Assembly (NCBI GenBank): GCA_047629975.1
Contig: JBLHUT010000139.1
Span: 1 to 9,314 of the forward strand
Source: JBLHUT01 sp047629975
GTDB lineage: Bacteria; Pseudomonadota; Alphaproteobacteria; Rhodobacterales; Rhodobacteraceae
DNA: 9,314 nucleotides
Direction of reading: 5' to 3'
Made by a program: the position numbers and the translations under genes
Notes under the pieces: generated by a model
Told to the model about the DNA's origin: nothing
Seen by the model: the letters and a program-made list of their open reading frames with translations, nothing else
Databases searched by the model: none
In this document: in pieces, positions 6,260 to 9,314 of the stretch
Layout of the letters: each line of letters begins with the position of its first letter
How positions within the stretch are numbered: the stretch's first letter is position 1

Positions 6260-6395
6260 GCGGCCTAAAATTGTTGGGAGCGTCATTGAAACCGCGCACG
6301 AAAAATAAACAGCGCACCCGACAAAGGGGATTCACAATCGGGCAAAATCATGCGATTCTGATCTGCGGCTCAAAAGAAGTCGATGAGGCAGCAGC

Positions 6396-6692
6396 ATGAC
6401 CCAGTCACGTCCCGCATTTGCGGTTGTAATCTATTTCGCATTGTCGTTTTCGCTTGCGATCTATTTCACCTTTGCTGCCGTGCAAGGAGATTTTGGCGTA
6501 TTTCGCAGAGTGGAGATCACTGCCGACCTGGGTAAGCTCACTCGCGAACGGGACGCCCTTGCCCAACAGGTCAGTGAACTGACGAACAAGGCGCACCGCA
6601 TGTCTGACGAATATCTGGACCTTGACCTGCTGGACGAACAGGCACGAGACGTGCTCGGTATGATCCGCGCGGACGAAATTGTCTTTCGTTAG
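6396..6692 (+). CDS. ftsB: Septum formation initiator family protein (FtsB/DivIC-like)
   Basis: This 98-residue bitopic membrane protein has a short N-terminal cytoplasmic tail and one transmembrane helix at about residues 7-29. A coiled-coil follows at about residues 40-68, rich in charged and leucine heptad positions (ADLGKLTRERDALAQQVSEL), and then a short periplasmic tail containing DEQARDVLG. This is the layout of FtsB/DivIC, which joins FtsL and FtsQ in the divisome. The DLLDEQAR stretch is typical of the alphaproteobacterial form. GAGG seven nt upstream supports the start. It lies after the aldolase terminator, so it needs its own promoter in the 136-bp gap. In many alphaproteobacteria this gene precedes pdhA, but here a convergent cysE follows after 24 bp. 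Sequence conservation in the family is low, so the call rests on architecture and gene order. Confidence 0.82.
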   Translation: MTQSRPAFAVVIYFALSFSLAIYFTFAAVQGDFGVFRRVEITADLGKLTRERDALAQQVSELTNKAHRMSDEYLDLDLLDEQARDVLGMIRADEIVFR

Positions 6693-6716
6693 ACTGTTAG
6701 ATCAAATCACTGAAAC

Positions 6717-7523
6717 TCAACCGCGACCAAGCAGTTGATCCATCATGACTGAGGGTTGATCACAGCCTGCCTCGCCAACGATTTTCGCAGGCACCCCCGC
6801 CACCGTCTTGCATGGCGGCACATCCATCAGCACGACAGAGCCCGCGGCAACACGACTGCAATGCCCAACGGTAATGTTGCCAAGGACCTTGGCCCCTGCA
6901 CCGATCAACACGCCATCTTCGATGGTCGGATGGCGAATATCGACGTCTTTGCCCGTGCCGCCCAGAGTAACGGAATGCAGCATCGAGACGTTATCACCAA
7001 CAACTGCCGTTTCGCCAATAACGATCGAATGGGCATGATCAATCATGATGCCTTTTCCAATACGCGCCGCCGGATGGATATCCACACCGAACACTTCGGA
7101 TATGCGCATCTGGAAATAATAGGCCAGATCGATACGCCCGTTCAGCCAAAGCCAATGGGCCACACGGTAAGCTTGGATCGCCTGATAGCCCTTGAAATAA
7201 AGGATCGGCTGCAAAAACCTGTGGCAAGCGGGATCGCGTTCGAACACAGCCACAAGGTCGGCGCGAGCAGACTGCCCCAATGACGGATCTGCTGAATACG
7301 CCTCATCAGCGATCTCACGCAAGATTTGCTCGGACATCTCGCCCGAGGCAAGCTTGAGAGAAATCCGATAGGCCAAAGCACGCTCCATCGTGGGATGATG
7401 CAGAATGCTCGAATGGATCAACCCGCCCAGCAGTGGCTCCATGGCAATCGCGTCTTTTCCCTCGACAGAAATCTGCGCCCAGACAGGATCGACTGTCTGC
7501 AATTTTGTTTGTCTTTCAGGCAT
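6717..7523 (-). CDS. cysE: Serine O-acetyltransferase
   Basis: The enzyme makes O-acetylserine from serine and acetyl-CoA, the committed step of cysteine synthesis, in the cytoplasm. The 268-residue protein has the usual all-helical N-terminal domain (about 1-140) and a C-terminal left-handed beta-helix of hexapeptide repeats (about 145-250). Catalytic residues are seen in GVDIHPAARIG (Asp148) and IDHAHSIVIGE (His163), matching Asp143 and His158 of the E. coli enzyme. MLHSVTLGGTGK (181-192) and GAGAKVLGNI (208-217) are the acetyl-CoA-binding coils. The start at 7523 is fixed by a near-perfect GAGGAGGGA ribosome binding site. An upstream in-frame ATG at 7592 is rejected because it would place that site inside the gene. 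The C-terminal tail is of normal length, so feedback inhibition by cysteine is plausible. sufE lies 96 bp upstream on the same strand. Confidence 0.97.
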   Translation of the reverse strand: MPERQTKLQTVDPVWAQISVEGKDAIAMEPLLGGLIHSSILHHPTMERALAYRISLKLASGEMSEQILREIADEAYSADPSLGQSARADLVAVFERDPACHRFLQPILYFKGYQAIQAYRVAHWLWLNGRIDLAYYFQMRISEVFGVDIHPAARIGKGIMIDHAHSIVIGETAVVGDNVSMLHSVTLGGTGKDVDIRHPTIEDGVLIGAGAKVLGNITVGHCSRVAAGSVVLMDVPPCKTVAGVPAKIVGEAGCDQPSVMMDQLLGRG

Positions 7524-7571
7524 CACAATCCCTCCTCGGCAACTTGCCACTACAGTAAATAGGACTGAAAA

Positions 7572-7599
7572 GCCATAAGTAAAGCAGGGCAAGGGTCAA
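7572..7599 (-). promoter_or_regulatory. Candidate promoter of cysE
   Basis: On the minus strand TTGACC (7594-7599) matches a -35 box well, and TATGGC (7572-7577) follows after a 16-bp spacer as a weak -10. It sits between the sufE stop and the cysE ribosome binding site, with a leader of about 40 nt. Co-transcription from sufE remains possible. Confidence 0.33.
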
Positions 7600-7603
7600 G
7601 TTG

Positions 7604-7617
7604 GCACAGCCCTGTGC
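7604..7617. repeat. 14-bp palindrome between sufE and cysE
   Basis: GCACAG-CC-CTGTGC is a perfect inverted repeat with a two-base centre, located two bases past the sufE stop codon and immediately upstream of the candidate cysE -35 box. The two-base centre is too tight for a normal RNA hairpin loop, so a dimeric regulator site is as plausible as a transcript end structure. CAGGGC (7585-7590) and GCCCTG (7609-7614) give an alternative stem. No T run follows on the minus strand. Confidence 0.35.
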
Positions 7618-7619
7618 AT

Positions 7620-8048
7620 CTAGTTTTCGACAACCCGCCGTGCGATATCATTGATCCGCACGATCATGGCCCGCAATCCGTTCGAGCGTTGGGACGAAAG
7701 ATGTTCGTTCAGCCCCAGACGCCCCAGCTGTGCAAATGCGTCTGTTTTCAAAATATCATCAACCTTTTGTCCCGAATACAGCGCATGTAAAATGGCAATT
7801 AATCCACGCACGATCATGGCGTCACTTTCACCGCGAAAACTCAACACCGCGGTACGTCCTGTGCCGTTGATTTCAGGCACTAACCACACCTGACTGGCGC
7901 AGCCTTCGACCTTGGTTGCTGGAATCCGCAAGTTTTCTTCCAGAACAGGCAACGCCTTACCGATCTCGATCACATGCCGATAGCGATCTTCCCAGTCATC
8001 CAGAAACTCGAAAGTCTCTACGATCTCTTCAAAATTCTCATTGGCCAT
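7620..8048 (-). CDS. sufE: Cysteine desulfuration protein SufE
   Basis: SufE accepts persulfide sulfur from the cysteine desulfurase SufS, stimulates that enzyme, and passes the sulfur to the Fe-S cluster scaffold. The 142-residue protein has the family hallmark KVEGCASQVWLVP with acceptor Cys50, matching Cys51 of E. coli SufE. The N-terminal FEFLDDWEDRYRHVIEIGK (13-31), and FRGESDAMIVRGLIAIL near residues 73-90, are also characteristic. The start at 8048 is fixed by AGGAGGG about seven nt upstream; the frame stays open to 8138, but that extension has no family sequence. No other suf genes are in the window, so this sufE is separate from any main suf operon. The cysE gene downstream on the same strand makes the cysteine from which SufS draws sulfur, a sensible pairing. 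Confidence 0.95.
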   Translation of the reverse strand: MANENFEEIVETFEFLDDWEDRYRHVIEIGKALPVLEENLRIPATKVEGCASQVWLVPEINGTGRTAVLSFRGESDAMIVRGLIAILHALYSGQKVDDILKTDAFAQLGRLGLNEHLSSQRSNGLRAMIVRINDIARRVVEN

Positions 8049-8196
8049 TACACGCCCTCCTGAGCGTTCACCTATTTCGATGTGCATAGAACGGCAAGCA
8101 CTTGTGCCTTCACGATTCGGGTTGAACGGATTTTTCATGCTCTTTTCAAAGGGACCACTTTGAGCTACTCCGAGGGTGACAGAACGAGGGACGGAT

Positions 8197-8670
8197 ATGA
8201 AAAGACCCCTGCTTGGCGGATTGACGGCGTTGGTAGTACTTTCAGGATGCGCAACGGTTCAGGACTCACGTCTTAACCCGTTCAACTGGTTCGGGAGCAG
8301 CACCGAAGAGGTTGCAACGCTCGCGCCCAAAGAAGGATATGGCGTTGCACAAGACAGACGCACACTTGTTCAAACCATCCAGTCCCTGAACATCGCACGC
8401 GTCGCAGAAGGCGCCGTTATAACGGCAATCGGGTTGCCCGAAACCCAAGGTTTCTGGGACGCCGAACTCGTCCTCACTCCGGCCGATGTTCCGGGAAGTG
8501 GCACACTGACTTATGAATTCCGTATTTCACGCCCTTTTGTTGCATCCGATTCCGGGACGGTACAATCGCGTGAGCTATCGGCAGGCAAGTTCATCACCTT
8601 GCAGCAGCTCGACGGCGTGCGGCAGATCACTGTGACAGGACAAAACAACCAGCGCAGTGTCAGACGCTGA
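8197..8670 (+). CDS. Small lipoprotein of unknown function
   Basis: This is a 157-residue precursor with a lipoprotein signal peptide: basic MKR, hydrophobic LLGGLTALVV, and lipobox LSGC with Cys18 as the lipidated residue. Alanine at +2 predicts sorting to the outer membrane. The next block, SRLNPFNWFG (24-33), resembles a motif I associate with conserved hypothetical lipoproteins of Rhodobacteraceae. The rest is predicted to be mostly beta strands, with a TLTYEFRISRPF core (103-114) and a basic C-terminus. I cannot assign a function. GAGGG six nt upstream of 8197 decides the start over an ATG seven codons earlier. It is divergent from sufE across 148 bp and convergent with the RNase D gene, so it is probably transcribed alone. 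I see no cysteine beyond Cys18 and no known catalytic motif. Confidence 0.82.
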   Translation: MKRPLLGGLTALVVLSGCATVQDSRLNPFNWFGSSTEEVATLAPKEGYGVAQDRRTLVQTIQSLNIARVAEGAVITAIGLPETQGFWDAELVLTPADVPGSGTLTYEFRISRPFVASDSGTVQSRELSAGKFITLQQLDGVRQITVTGQNNQRSVRR

Positions 8671-8696
8671 CAGGGTCAGACACATAAATCCCGCTG

Positions 8697-9314
8697 CTAG
8701 AGCACGATAACCTTTACCTGTCCGTTTTGGGCCGCCAAAGCGATCTTACCGTCGCACAGCCTAAGCGCGTCATCGCCGAAAACTTCCTTGCGCCAACCAT
8801 GCAGGGCACGCACGTCTCGCTCCCCTGCTGAGATCGCATCGAGGTCGGCCGCCGATGCAATCAACTTTTGGGCCACATCGAACGTTTCGGACTTTGCTTT
8901 CAGCAGCACACGCAGCAGGTCGGCCAAGGCCGGATTGACCTGCAACTTTTCGCGCGACCGGTCGGCGGCGGGAAAGTCTTCGGGAGCCATCTTTTGTCCT
9001 TCAGCGACAGCCTTGAGAATGCCATCTGCAATCACCCCTTTGCGGGCTTCGCGCAGCAAAAGTCGGGACTTGTTCAAATCGGCATAGTCATTCGGTTTCG
9101 TCGAGGCCAATTCAAGAAGCGCGTCGTCTTTGATAACCCGGTTTCTGGGGATATTCTGGGTTTGCGCATAGTGCTCGCGAAATTGCGCAAGCGCCTTGAC
9201 CACTGCCATGAAACGCCCCGAATGTGTGCGCGTCTTGACCCGTTTCCAAGCCTCCTGTGGCAGCACCTGATATGTCGCAGGGTCTGTCAGCACGGAAAGC
9301 TCTTCTTCCAACCA
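8697..9314 (-). CDS. rnd: Ribonuclease D, C-terminal part (gene runs off the right edge)
   Basis: The last 205 codons of the gene are present, and the frame is open to the final base, where the visible sequence begins WLEEELSVLTDP. RNase D is a 3'-to-5' exoribonuclease acting in tRNA 3'-end maturation and RNA turnover. The catalytic DEDD exonuclease domain would be in the missing N-terminal part. What is seen is an HRDC domain (ALAQFREHYAQTQNIPRNRV, then DDALLELASTKPNDYADL, about visible residues 40-85). A second helical HRDC-like segment follows (about 110-190, including NPALADLLRVLLKAKSE). The segment ADLDAISAGE, followed by HGWRKEVFGDDAL near the end, is typical of alphaproteobacterial RNase D. 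The identification relies on HRDC plus this characteristic tail, since the active site lies outside. The stop codon is 27 bp from the end of the lipoprotein gene. Confidence 0.88.
   Translation of the reverse strand, partial: WLEEELSVLTDPATYQVLPQEAWKRVKTRTHSGRFMAVVKALAQFREHYAQTQNIPRNRVIKDDALLELASTKPNDYADLNKSRLLLREARKGVIADGILKAVAEGQKMAPEDFPAADRSREKLQVNPALADLLRVLLKAKSETFDVAQKLIASAADLDAISAGERDVRALHGWRKEVFGDDALRLCDGKIALAAQNGQVKVIVL

Noticed and set aside
8049..8138. N-terminal extension of SufE by 30 residues
   Set aside because: An AGGAGGG ribosome binding site immediately before 8048 and normal family length favour the shorter protein.
8049..8196. Divergent promoters between sufE and the lipoprotein gene
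   Set aside because: A promoter pair is expected here, but no -35/-10 combination of acceptable spacing stood out on either strand, so none is annotated.

Overview
The window looks like chromosomal housekeeping DNA from an alphaproteobacterium, most likely a Rhodobacteraceae (Roseobacter-group) species. This is inferred from the moderately high GC content, the gene set and the protein signatures. Examples are a tandem pair of small cyclophilins divergent from pgk, a DhnA-type class I aldolase next to pgk, an FtsB-like protein after it, an alphaproteobacterial CysE carrying a DHAHSIVIGE core, and a small lipoprotein with an NPFNWFG motif. No organism was identified by search.

Layout, left to right. 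Positions 35-814 (minus) hold a class I glutamine amidotransferase-like hydrolase of the PuuD type. A 310-bp gap follows, with a degenerate 14-bp tandem repeat. Next on the minus strand are a GlcG/HbpS-family protein (1125-1553), an exported DUF3179 protein (1630-2631), and two cyclophilin-type prolyl isomerases that overlap by 8 bp: one exported (2730-3302) and one cytosolic (3295-3795). Diverging from these on the plus strand are pgk (3914-5092) and a class I fructose-bisphosphate aldolase (5265-6197), which ends in a textbook intrinsic terminator. An FtsB/DivIC-like division protein follows (6396-6692). Convergent to it is cysE (6717-7523, minus), then sufE (7620-8048, minus). A plus-strand lipoprotein of unknown function (8197-8670) converges on the 3' end of an RNase D gene (8697 to the right edge, minus).

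How the genes fit together. pgk and the aldolase are a glycolysis/gluconeogenesis pair. The gap between them holds a hairpin and a LacI-type palindrome, so the aldolase may be separately controlled. cysE (cysteine synthesis) and sufE (sulfur transfer from cysteine for Fe-S clusters) are neighbours with related jobs. The two cyclophilins would serve the periplasm and the cytoplasm. Almost every start codon is fixed by a clear Shine-Dalgarno sequence, and these starts are often downstream of the first available ATG in the open frame.

I see no prophage, insertion sequence, CRISPR array, toxin-antitoxin pair, defence cassette or RNA gene. I do not think the window contains a new biological system. 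The most useful leads are regulatory: the palindrome before the aldolase, the hairpins at 2674-2720 and 5102-5135, and the tandem repeat at 1006-1075. Two proteins of undefined function (DUF3179 and the lipoprotein) are also worth following up.
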